Below, in pieces: positions 9,498 through 20,300 of a stretch of DNA of 64,000 nt. The notes under the pieces were generated by a model. The model worked only from the letters and a program-made list of their open reading frames with translations, was not told the DNA's origin and searched no databases. The stretch is from Mimachlamys varia (Eukaryota > Mollusca > Bivalvia > Pectinida > Pectinidae), in NCBI GenBank assembly GCA_947623455.1, contig OX392528.1, positions 53,214,322 to 53,278,321 on the forward strand, read 5' to 3'. Position 1 is the first letter of the stretch. Every line of letters starts with the position of its first letter. Made by a program: the position numbers and the translations under genes.

Positions 9498-12479
9498 CTA
9501 ATGAATAGTGTATCCGAGTTTTGTGGAAGGAAGCATTCTTGGAAAATCTTTCATCTTCCTTAGTTCTTCGCGACCACTAAGAGATGAAAAGTCATCAGAA
9601 TAGTTATCACTTTCCAGCGACGGATTAAAATCTCCGTCAGAAGGCACATAGGAGCTAATAGACTCTGTGTGTAGAGATTCACGTTTCAACTCGGTGCGTT
9701 TCTCCCTCAGATTTGCCTTTCTCGGTTTTGGAGTCGGAAAGCGGGAGCTTGTCTGTGACCTAGGAGTGCCAGTTGGAGAAGGCCTACCCATGGAACCGTC
9801 CAGTTTTACCTGTGACCGGCGGAGAGCTGGAATCGGAGATTGGAGTGAAGCTTTTGGGTTGATCACTTGGAATCTTGCAGAATTCATACTGGCATTAAGA
9901 GGGACTGGAGATTTGGCAGATTTTTCGGAGCTCATAACATCAGATAATTCCGACCGATCCCCGGAACTCATAAGCCGTTGGAGTTCCGGTTCTTCCGTTG
10001 ACTGAAACTGATGAGTACTATAATCCTCTGTGGACTGAAATGTGCGGGACTTTTCTGGCATGTCTGCTTTCTCTCGTCGTGGGGAGACATCAGATTCAAA
10101 TGAGTCATCATTATACAAGTTATTCCGATCCTCAGCAGATTTACGACTTTGCCATTTCTTTGCTTTTGGAGGAGATGGTTTAGAATTTCGTGTTGATTCT
10201 AAAGGTTGATCAAAGTCATCTTCCTTTAATTCAAAAGAATCATTGTCAAAGTTATTACCCATGGCATCAGCACCTATAGAGTCTGGCAAACTTTCATTAT
10301 CATCATGAAATCCAGGGAATCTTCCACTTCTACCCTCTGCCTTTGGCTCCAAATCGCTAAAACTTTCATCATCACTTTCTTCGTACATCTGGGCACTTGG
10401 GATGCGGACTTGTATGCTTCTCTGACTGGGAAGACTAGGAGAGTCTCTGTCAGAGAGATTCTCCTCTGCACTTTTCTGTTCACCACTTTTAGACTCCTTC
10501 ATTTCTTCTGCAGACTTTGATTTTCCCTGTGCTTGTTGTGTACCTCTGGGAGACTTGCTTTGCTTTCGCGACTGTTTTTGTTTTCGTCTTGGTGGAGAAA
10601 CTCTCCTTCGGTTCAACTTTGATGTGGAGTTCATTGTCCCGTACAACAACGTATCCTCAGCCAGTGTATCTTGAAGGTTCTTTTCTGCCAAACGTCTAAC
10701 CTCTGTCAAAGTATCAGATAAGTAACCCGTCTCAAACTCCTGATCTTCTCTAAAACTCTTCTTTAATTTTTGTTTTTGAGCCTTGGCATCATTTTCTTCT
10801 TTATCTACACTTTTTGCCCAGTCAGGGTTGACTCTTGCTAGCCGTAGCCTCTGTGTATTTGTCAGACCATAAGTTAACTTTGATTTCTTCACACCAAGTT
10901 GTGGTGTCTGTCGGAGCCAGCTTCTCTGTCCAGGAACACCATCATGAGGGTGAGCACATGTTCTGTGACTTTTTCTTCCCCTTTGTCTGGGACCTTCCTG
11001 GTCAGTATTTTGATTTTCTTTTTCTACAAGCTGCTGACCAGTCTGTTGTTTTTGTTGCTGTACACTGGACACAGTCTGTGATACCTGTTGTTGCTGCCGT
11101 TGCTGTTGTTGTTGGGTCCTTGACACAGACTGGACCTGCTGTACAGTGTCTTGAATAAGCTGCGGGTTCTGAATGTTTGATATTTCTCTCATCAGAGCTG
11201 TTAACAGAGGAAACAAGGCCTGGTCTCCAATTCTGTTACTGCCAATAGGAATTTGCAGAGGTGGTTGCTGATGGTTTGCAAAAGTTACTCTAGCAGCATG
11301 TGATTGTTGGTTTCGTAAAAATTCTTGCCTTTTACGTTTTGCTTCTTCCTCCTTTTTTCTCTTCTCTATTTCGTGTTTTGTTACCTTTGATTCCAACTCT
11401 TCTTCAGACACCAATTCATCACTAGATTCATCATTGTTTAAAGCATATAGTCTTTGAGTCTTTCTGGCTGGCTCAATCTCACTGTTGTAAAACAGCGGAG
11501 GAGGTTGAGCGATGTTTGTGACAATGACGTCATCGCCATTATCTTCTGCATTTTTAACATCAAGGCCATTCAGTTCCGAGTCTGGTGTTGGCTTAGATCT
11601 TTTGAAAGTTTGCGTAGCTATGGTTTGAAGATCTTTAACTAAAATTCCTTTGTCTTCAGTAGGCTTAGATTTTACCTCTGGTTCATAAATGGCAACATGG
11701 ATTTCTTTGTCACACATGTTCAAAGTCTGAAGTATGACATCATGCTTTTCTGGGTCTGTCATTGATCCCATTTCCTGTGTAGTCATCAGAGCATCGTCAT
11801 CCCTCCTAGAATAACCACCACCATCCCTTTTTGCAGGGCTACCAACACTCTTCTGCTGTGGAATATTCTGTTTGTGGACATTGTCGGATTCAACTGACTT
11901 CCGCTTCGCAATAGCCGACTCTGGTATGTGTTGTATAAGTCCCGGACCCAAACTCAGGAGACGATATCCCAGAATGATATAACCAATTTCTTTTCCCATC
12001 AAACTGTAGATTTTGTACAGCCCTTTGTCTCCATGTACAGAAGGTACTGTTGGTCCAAGGGTTTTTATGTCATTGATAATTAGGTCCATCACTTCATCCA
12101 GAGGAACGGTACAATTTCCAAGCAATTTCGACACCTTAGGGAAGTTGTCTATGACCATAACATATAGGGGAGTATTGGTCAAGTGTGTCTTTAGGCTTGA
12201 TACAGATATTTTAAACAGGCATGATTTCCCCTTTTTCATCATGAAATTGCCATGTTTGTCTTTTAACTCACTGAATTGCTCAGGTACATTGTAGTATGGG
12301 TCTGTGGATATTTTGTGCCTGATTTTATCTCCAAGTTCTTTTTCAACATGTTCAACCAGAATAGTAGGAAAGTCCAAGAGTCTGAATGCAACAGATGGGA
12401 ATCTGCAGGCTACATGAGGAATGTAGAGTTTTTCAACCACCAGTTCCAAAGAAAACAAGGATTCTTTGTCCATTGCCAT
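9498..12479 (-). CDS. MAP10: MAP10 family microtubule-associated protein
   Basis: A single uninterrupted frame of 993 codons. The start is the ATG at 12479-12477 (CACAATGGC, A at -3 and G at +4); the open frame extends seven codons further upstream only through non-ATG codons. The N-terminal ~190 residues match the MAP10 N-terminal domain (formerly DUF4497), with LFSLEL, AFRLLDFP, a KxGKSCLF block and EIGYIILGYRLLSLG. Then come a charged coiled-coil-like stretch (KHEIEKRKKEEEAKRKR), a glutamine-rich run, a TYGLTNTQRLRLARVNPDW block and a long acidic/serine-rich tail ending LPSTKLGYTIH. Vertebrate MAP10 is about 900 aa, also intronless, and stabilises microtubules during cytokinesis. The function here is inferred from homology. 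Confidence 0.88.
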   Translation of the reverse strand: MAMDKESLFSLELVVEKLYIPHVACRFPSVAFRLLDFPTILVEHVEKELGDKIRHKISTDPYYNVPEQFSELKDKHGNFMMKKGKSCLFKISVSSLKTHLTNTPLYVMVIDNFPKVSKLLGNCTVPLDEVMDLIINDIKTLGPTVPSVHGDKGLYKIYSLMGKEIGYIILGYRLLSLGPGLIQHIPESAIAKRKSVESDNVHKQNIPQQKSVGSPAKRDGGGYSRRDDDALMTTQEMGSMTDPEKHDVILQTLNMCDKEIHVAIYEPEVKSKPTEDKGILVKDLQTIATQTFKRSKPTPDSELNGLDVKNAEDNGDDVIVTNIAQPPPLFYNSEIEPARKTQRLYALNNDESSDELVSEEELESKVTKHEIEKRKKEEEAKRKRQEFLRNQQSHAARVTFANHQQPPLQIPIGSNRIGDQALFPLLTALMREISNIQNPQLIQDTVQQVQSVSRTQQQQQRQQQQVSQTVSSVQQQKQQTGQQLVEKENQNTDQEGPRQRGRKSHRTCAHPHDGVPGQRSWLRQTPQLGVKKSKLTYGLTNTQRLRLARVNPDWAKSVDKEENDAKAQKQKLKKSFREDQEFETGYLSDTLTEVRRLAEKNLQDTLAEDTLLYGTMNSTSKLNRRRVSPPRRKQKQSRKQSKSPRGTQQAQGKSKSAEEMKESKSGEQKSAEENLSDRDSPSLPSQRSIQVRIPSAQMYEESDDESFSDLEPKAEGRSGRFPGFHDDNESLPDSIGADAMGNNFDNDSFELKEDDFDQPLESTRNSKPSPPKAKKWQSRKSAEDRNNLYNDDSFESDVSPRREKADMPEKSRTFQSTEDYSTHQFQSTEEPELQRLMSSGDRSELSDVMSSEKSAKSPVPLNASMNSARFQVINPKASLQSPIPALRRSQVKLDGSMGRPSPTGTPRSQTSSRFPTPKPRKANLREKRTELKRESLHTESISSYVPSDGDFNPSLESDNYSDDFSSLSGREELRKMKDFPRMLPSTKLGYTIH

Positions 12480-14153
12480 TGTGAAAATCCACACACACAA
12501 ACCAGAATCAAAGTTATTAACAAATTTCCCTCTTGGAAAATGTATTTATACTGAATTAAATGTTCCGGGCAGTGCGTGCATAACTTGCCGATCACCTGTC
12601 ATTTTCCCCTGCGAAACCTTTTCATGACACGACCTGTATGGTTGTCAAACGCCAATACACAACAAATCAAAGTATATTGGACGTTTCGATATCGCAGGCT
12701 TTAATGTCTCCGTGTTCAAACATTGAAGTGATCATGATCTAGAGCGCGCCATTTTGAAATTTGTAAGTTGGAAAGAAGTCGGGAACAAAATGTAAACAAA
12801 GACTATGTATGCTCATAGTCGCGTGTATGTAAAATGCATCATGGTAAATTTTTAACATATATGATAATCATTTCTATTGTTTTGAAAAAAATCCTGGACA
12901 CATAGACCATCTGCCCTCGCTGATGCCGCTGAGTGATGGTAGTATGCATGACGATGGGAGACAGACGTTTAGTTCCTTGTTTTTTCGTAACCCCCAAAAC
13001 CTGTTAGCCCCATCAGTTAGCCCCAACATTAACCCTTAGCCCCCACATCATTACCTGTTAGTCCCAAGTCCACTCCTTTTTCGCCCCATAGTTATTTTGA
13101 TATTCAAAGGTAAAAGAATAAGATTTTTCACAATTAAAAATGAACAACTTTTGAAGTTATAAAAGTTACTGTACTGTATTGGCAGAATAGTTTGTCAGTA
13201 TGTTTTCTTTCTTTTTAAACCATAGATTATATACTGTATTTAAAATTGATTATGTTACAAGTATTGAAATCTACTCAGTACGGGTTATGTTTAAATGTTG
13301 TTATAAGAATATATAGCGTATTTTGATCAATAATATAAAATAGGTTAAAAAGAGAGTTAGAACTTTACAGCATTTTTATTGCAATGGAAGCACCATAAGA
13401 GCTGTACTGTACGACTTTAATACTAGCTTTACTAAATTGATAATCAAAGGTACATTATTTGCTTCAATCATTTTTTTTTTAAATTTTATTACTTTGAAAA
13501 TGTCTACTATGACCATGAATAACTATTATCAGTAAAGCCTAGAATCTTGACATACACACCCCTATACACCCATCTGCTACAAATTTAAAGGTATCATCAT
13601 TTGGCCCTGCAGTGTAAATCATTTTCTCGTTACGGGTCGTTTCGCCATCAATCCTGTTCGCCCCAGGTTGTTTTGCCCTAATTTAGGCCTATGTACCAGA
13701 CGATATTCACAAGTTACATGTACATGATATGTCGAATGAACAAAATAAACAAACATGGATCTCTTGAATGAGCAATTCAAAAAGATCACAATAAAAAGAG
13801 ATCCATGCTTGTTTATAGTCCTTAATGTCATTGCAATGTCATTCTCACATCTGTCATAAAAGCCTTTTTGATAACTACTGTACATGTGTGGTGTAATAGG
13901 ACAACAAGAGTATTTTATGTATAAGTCGTAAAAAGTAATTATAAATTTGACTTTCAAGAGAAGAATTGGCCCTTATAATGTTTTAGGGTAAACAGAATTT
14001 TGGTTGAAACGACTTGTAACTGGTACAATATATGTACATGTATTACAGGGTCTTTGTTTCTGGATTTTGAGTAAATAGGTTAACGATAAGCCTGTACAGG
14101 TACATAAGTAAATGATAGCAACACGTCAAATTCATAATGTTTATTTATTTCAG
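12480..14153. other. MAP10-FANCM intergenic region
   Basis: This region separates the two divergent genes. The left 350 bp is promoter-like (separate entry). Around 12990-13085 there are five or so short CTGTTAGCCCCA-like repeats, and 13620-13690 has TTCGCCCC/TTTTGCCC repeats. No coding exon is seen. Confidence 0.5.
12590..12790. promoter_or_regulatory. candidate MAP10/FANCM bidirectional promoter
   Basis: The region lies just upstream of the MAP10 start, on the side facing FANCM. It contains GAGCGCGCCATTTTGAAA at about 12742 (overlapping E2F-like and YY1-like cores) and CGCCAATA near 12650. A strong plus-strand splice donor, TTT|GTAAGT, sits at 12762/12763 and could end a non-coding first exon of FANCM joining the acceptor at 14153. 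All of this is inferred from motifs; no transcript data are available. Confidence 0.35.
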
Positions 14154-14198
14154 ATGTGAGGGTTGCTTGAATAATTGTACGCAATGAGGAGAGAATGA
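14154..14198 (+). promoter_or_regulatory. FANCM 5' leader with start-stop and overlapping uORFs
   Basis: TTTATTTATTTCAG ending at 14153 is a good splice acceptor, so a 5' UTR exon may begin at 14154. Its first six bases are ATGTGA, an ATG followed at once by a stop. A second ATG at 14184 opens a four-codon frame whose TGA (14196-14198) overlaps the FANCM start codon (14195) as ATGA. This would favour reinitiation or leaky scanning if the leader is used as drawn. Confidence 0.4.
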
Positions 14199-14395
14199 AT
14201 AAAGGGAAACAGGCAACTCTGTTCCAAAGTTGGGGAGCGAAGAAATCTAAACCCGCCAATCCTCCAGGGGCTGCTGGCAGTTCGAGGAGTAATGATGGTG
14301 TGCGACCAGGCCCGTCGTTTACTACTAGCCACGCAGACATCATAGACCTGTGTGATGGACTGGAAGATGATGATGATGAAGACCTATTGGCACAG
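14195..14395 (+). CDS. FANCM: FANCM exon 1
   Basis: Encodes 67 residues starting [14 protein letters not shown], like the TLFQ(T/S)WG start of vertebrate FANCM, and ending in an acidic stretch ([12 protein letters not shown]). The donor is CACAG|GTTTGT, phase 0. Confidence 0.92.
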
Positions 14396-17300
14396 GTTTG
14401 TAATCTGTCAAGTGAATTGACAAGGAACATAAACATATAGCTGATTTGTTTCAGTTATTTTCATTTCATTGCAATACTATACACCTTTGTAATTGCAAAA
14501 TAAAGGAAGTTGTTTGTTTTCATAATTTTTTTCAGTAAATGTTAATAAGAATTAAGAATGCAATGAATTTTTTCAAGTGAATTGACAAGGAACATAATTA
14601 TACTCTAATACTCCATTCTGAGCATTTTAATTATCTTCTTTTTATTAAATTGCTTAATTGCAAATTAAAGTTTTGTATTCATAAAAGGATCATTAAAATG
14701 TTTTTGATTTACAGTAAAATGTTAAAGTTAATTGGAATTGAAAATGTGAGTAATGGCAGAAAATTAAATTTCACCATCTGAAATATTTTTGAAGAACTTT
14801 TCATCAGTACTCAAAATATTTAAGATTAACTGATACAGATATCTTGATAGATCATAAAGCAAATCACAGATCAAATATGATAAATTTGTCATGCATGTAA
14901 CACAATTATGTTATTTAATTAGGCAATGGACGATGTCCCCATGCCAGGATACAGTGAGTCATCAGCTGGCCCATTAGCTGTGGTACCACCTGATCAGGAA
15001 GATGTTTGTAACATCTCACTGGGAGCCGAATCGTTTTCTGGTAACGTGTCCTTCACCCAGACAGTGGCTCCCGAGGGGTTCGACAAGTTTGCAGGAAAGA
15101 CATGGATTTACCCCACTAATTACCCTGTCAGAGACTACCAGTTTAACATCTGCCAGCAAGTCATTTACAAAAACACTATGGTCACCCTTCCTACCGGACT
15201 TGGCAAGACCTTTATAGCTGCTGTGGCTATGTACAACTTTTACAGGTATTTCAGCCATCGTAAAAAGGGGAATTTTGATTCTGTGTTATAAAGTTCTGCT
15301 ATTGATTAAAAGCTGTGGTTTTGATTCTGTACTTGACAGCATTTTACCATGACAAGTTATCTTACTATTTATCATTTTCATTTAAAAGATAAGCATTTTG
15401 AACAAAAAACTTTTTGTTGTCCAGTCTGCCAAGCTGTACGAATGTTTCAAGCATAAGAGGTACATTGGAAAGCTGATGTCCTTCATAAAAATACCGGAAG
15501 TGTCTATAATCTCATTCTCTCTGTCCTTTAGAAACTGGATATAAAGCAAAACAGTGTAATCCATGTTGAAGTCATTCTGTTTGTTGCAGTTTTAATATAC
15601 AACTATTTAAATTATCAAAGCTTTTGTGAGAAATGTTATAGATTTTCAACTAAAGCACTACTCATTGTACAGGTGGTACCCTCAGGGTAAGGTGGTGTTT
15701 ATGGCTCCCACTAAACCCCTGGTAGCCCAGCAGATAGAGGCCTGCTACAACATTATGGGTATCCCTCAGACTGATACTGCTGAGATGACTGGTAAGACTT
15801 GTCATATGATTATATAGATTGTTAAAGGATAGAAATATTCACCTGGTGAAGCATTCAAAGTATCGAGATTGTATATGGTGTACCAGGTTATATGACAGAA
15901 ATGCTCTGACCAAAACTTTTAATTTGAAGTTCAGAGATTGTTAAGATTCTGCAGTGATAAACATTTGACAGAAATGTTCCCAAATCAAGTTTTAGAGATT
16001 TGTTATAAGGTCTGCTACTTTACTTAATGGAAACAGCCACAGGAGTTTTGAAATTTAGAATTCATATTCTTAAAATAATCAAAATAACATTTAATGGATT
16101 TAATTATTCTTTGACTTGGTAATTATAAGAGATTTTTCTGTCTAGGTAACATGGCCCCAACAGAGAGGAAGCGTACCTGGCTGGAGAAACGTGTATTTTT
16201 CCTTACTCCACAAGTCCTCACCAATGACCTGAGTCGTGGGACGTGCCCCGCTGTCAGAGTTCGCTGTCTGGTGGTAGACGAAGCTCACAAAGCTTTAGGA
16301 AACCATGCCTACTGTCAGGTATGGGAAAGACTCGCACAACTAGCAAATAGCTGTACAATATCTCCTACTGTCTGAATCAGAGTTATTAGGGAATTTTTTC
16401 AAATTGTCATGTTGTTTTCCAATTTGTAGTTTTTGTCTTGCCTTTGACGATAGTTGAGCGACGCAAGACTATGGTATTGCTTTCCAAGCTTGATCATACA
16501 AGTTTTTGAGAAGATGTAAAACCCCAAAAGTCACACAAAAGTAGTAATAAGAGGAATGTAATGATAACTTTTACTTATCAAATTTGATGAAAATTAGAAA
16601 TTTTGTTAATCAAGTGGCAAAGAAGAAATAGGTTAGGTTTCTGTTCCTTCATGATCTTCCTTGGTAACCTTTGTATAAGATCATGTAATAAATATGTAAA
16701 CTATGGACTGATCTACATTAATATACAAGTGATATGATCCTACAATATAAATATTGTATTTCAGGTTGTACGAGAGCTTATAAAATATACAGAGAACTTC
16801 CGTATTTTGGCCTTAAGTGCTACACCAGGGAGTGATATCAAGGTAATACACAAGATTTTTCCTCATACTTTTGAAAACATTTTGTTGTGCTTTGTATAGA
16901 GTATTAATTGCCGTTATATGATGGTTTTTCATATGCAAAATGCCCATTTTGGTGCCAGGCACATTTAATAACGGAAGAAGAAGTTTTAACCTCAGGAAAA
17001 TATGTTTGAAATTGGTTTAACAAATGTTCATGTTACACCAATACAAGGGAAGTAACTGTTTATTTGTTATTTGTCTAGATAAATCTTTTCTCTGCCACAA
17101 GGTTAAATGGGAGATTCAAATTCTCAAAAGCATTTCCAATTTCATTAAATGTTTCTTCAGCATTCATAAAGAACAAACTTAGCAATTATGAACATTATAT
17201 AACATATATCTCAGGAGTGGATGAATACAAATAGATGACTTGAACCCAGTATATTTACACTTCAACAAAGGAGGCATGGATACATTGATTAAATTTTTTG

Positions 17301-20300
17301 CCAAACATTAAACAAGACTTAACAAATTGAAGTTTTGTAAAGTTTAAGGAATTTACCAAAGAGTGGACAATTGAAATTTGAGATTCAAGGATGAACTTTC
17401 AAGATTTAGTTTTAACAGAATTTTTGGTGGGTTACAGGCAGTTCAACAAGTGTTGTCCAACCTTTTGATATCACACATAGAGATTAGGACAGAGGAATCC
17501 ATTGATATCAAACAGTTCTCACACGAACGCAAAGTGGAAAAGATTGTGGTCCCTCTGGGTGACGAGCTCACCCAGGTGAAGAAGACATATATACAGGTAT
17601 TGGAGACAAGTACTGAAAATTAATGAAATTTTCCTGATTGATCATTCTAGAAATGTCATACTGTAAAACTGGAATTATTTGCGGTGTGGAAATTTTCACT
17701 TATTTCGCTGGCATTAAATCTCCACGAATATAGCCACACATGAACATATTCAACAATACTCAAACTCTACAGTATATAACAGTATTATTGGTACACATTG
17801 GAAAATATCATGACTGCAACTTGAAAATTTCCACATCCTGAACAGTTTGGAGGCTAACCAAGCGAAAAATTCCATGCACGGAAATATTAGCTTTTACAGT
17901 ACTTGAGTAAAATTAAGTAATCATAACACATCCTCGATATATTATGGTTGCCTACATTAAAGTTAACATGATGTTTGATTTTGATTGTCATATTGACCAA
18001 TACACATCACGTCTATTGATGATTTATTTTAAAAAGAAATTTGCTGAAGGCTGTTTATTTTAAACTTTATATTCTTGCTTTCATTTCCCACAAAAAAATT
18101 ATCACTGTCATTGTCCAAACATAACTAGTTTATATCTATATTCATCACTCTTACATAAACTGAAATGAAAAACGGTATATAACCTATTCCAAGGTGAGGC
18201 TGTCAATTTTCAATGATAATTGAATTTAATTGATATCAACTATTCCTGAACTGGGTCTGATCAATCTAGACTAAACCTTTTCTATTAAATTTGTAAACCT
18301 TCTGACATTTCCGGTATTGTACTTGTCTGTCCCACAGGTCATGGATGTGGTTGTTAACCGGCTCAAGAGGCAGGGCGTCCTGTATAAAAGGGAGACAACT
18401 AGCTTCTCCAAGTTCCTGATTCTGAAGGCCAGAGATGCATTTAGACAGAATCCACCTCAACAAATGCAGGTAGGGTAGGAAGGTATATAGACCTGACACT
18501 CCCCCAAAAAACAGAATCCACCACTAGTAATACATTTTGGTATGCTGGAGAAAGGACATAATCCCCTCCTAAAACAGAAGATGGGTGAGAGATATTTCTG
18601 GCCAAAATTCACACCTATAGTATAAGTTCAGGGTGGCAAGTTGATATGCAGATGGTGTTTATACTCCTGCAGCAAAGTTAAGTGATGTATACTGGAATCA
18701 CCCTGTCCGTCCGTCTGTCTGTCTGGCCAGTTAAGTTTCTGATGCAAGTTTCTTTAAAAGTTTGCAAAGCATTTTTGCAATGTGAATTCTTAAGGGATTC
18801 AACATCCAATTCATGGAGTCAACTTAAAATAGTTGCTAGATAATTCAAGTATTGAGACTTCTTATGGCATTCAACAGCCAATAAATGCCATCAAATTCAG
18901 AGGAATTTTTGGGACAATTTGGAATTTTGCCCTTGTTTCAACTTTTCACTGAAAATCCATGGGTTTGAACTACTATGGCTACATGGTGTAATTATATCTG
19001 TTACAGCGATCACAATATGGTATAGTGGAGGGTGACCTAGCCTTGGCTATGAGTCTGTATCACGGGTTTGAACTTCTACAGCTACATGGTCAGCGCTCCC
19101 TGTACAACTATCTAGAAAGTATTGTTAGCGGAGAAAAGGGTCATGGTCGCACAAGGACAGAGCTGATGAAGAATGCCGACTTTGTGGAAATGATGGACAA
19201 ACTCCGTTGTACATTTGCTTCTGACCCAAATATCAGGTATGTGCCATATCCAGATTACCGTCTTTTTAAAAAATCTGCATTTGCAAATAAAAAAATCTGT
19301 AAAAATGTAAAGTTTCTATTAAAAGGTTAAGGATATCAATGTTTACAAAAGATATTTGACATATTCTATAATGATGAATATAAAAGCTCTTCATGTTTCA
19401 TATTTCAGTTCTTATGTATGAAGTCTATTCTCAAACCAATGTCCTTAATAATTGTTGAATTTAGTTTCTGCAAAGCATTCGACCAGAAAAAGGAATTTGG
19501 CTAGAATCTGAGTTTGAGCACGAAATGTTTTCATGAGTATAATTTTGGGGGGATTGCAACTTAAATATAAACTTAATATGAACTTCATTTTGTTTCAAAT
19601 TTACAGACTGAGTCAGAAGTACAAAGATGGGTTTAAGACAGGACATCCAAAGATGAAGAAATTGGAGGAGGTTGTTGTTAATCATTTTAACAACTTCCTG
19701 AAAGGTTTGTATAAATTATCTCATTTTGGCTGTCTTTAGTTTCTCTTTCCATAAGATAACAGTTTTGCTACAATGCTAAAACAGTTATTTCCACAAAATA
19801 AATAACTTGATGTCATAACATGAACATTTCCACTTGATAGTAATAGCTGCTTTCTATGTTAGATCATATCTGACAACAATGTATGGTGATAGTTTGATTT
19901 ATGGAGATCTTCAGATATTATTTACTTGTCTAGAGAAGAGGGCTACTCAGTTGATAAAGATAAAGGAAGACTGGGGTTGCACAAATTACCCATGAACATT
20001 GATCCCTAGCAGTATTACGCCACCTGTGGCACCCTACGCTGCCTTCTGTTCCTATATATAAGCACCCTTCGCAACCTTATGCCACCCTACGTGACCTTCT
20101 GTTCCTATATATAGGGCTGCAGACTTATCCTTCTTCACCTCTGATGAGTTACAACTCAGAAACGAAACCAGTCAGGTCATCAATAGTGGTACAAATTGGT
20201 ACCCACACAATCTGGACCATCAGGCAGTGTTTTTTTTATCAGTTTTTTTATATTACAGTGGACTCCAATTAATATCACTCCTGTTAATATCACATTCCTC

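Noticed and set aside
10835..11158. Plus-strand frames opposite MAP10
   Set aside because: Shadows of the MAP10 reading frame; the Val/Cys-rich peptide reflects antisense glutamine codons.
12498..12500. MAP10 starting seven codons upstream (MCVWIFT...)
   Set aside because: The codon there is TTG; the first ATG with good context is at 12479 and matches the family N-terminus.
12988..13085. Telomere-like TTAGCCCC repeats
   Set aside because: Units are irregular, interspersed with other bases, and do not match TTAGGG; likely simple degenerate repeat.
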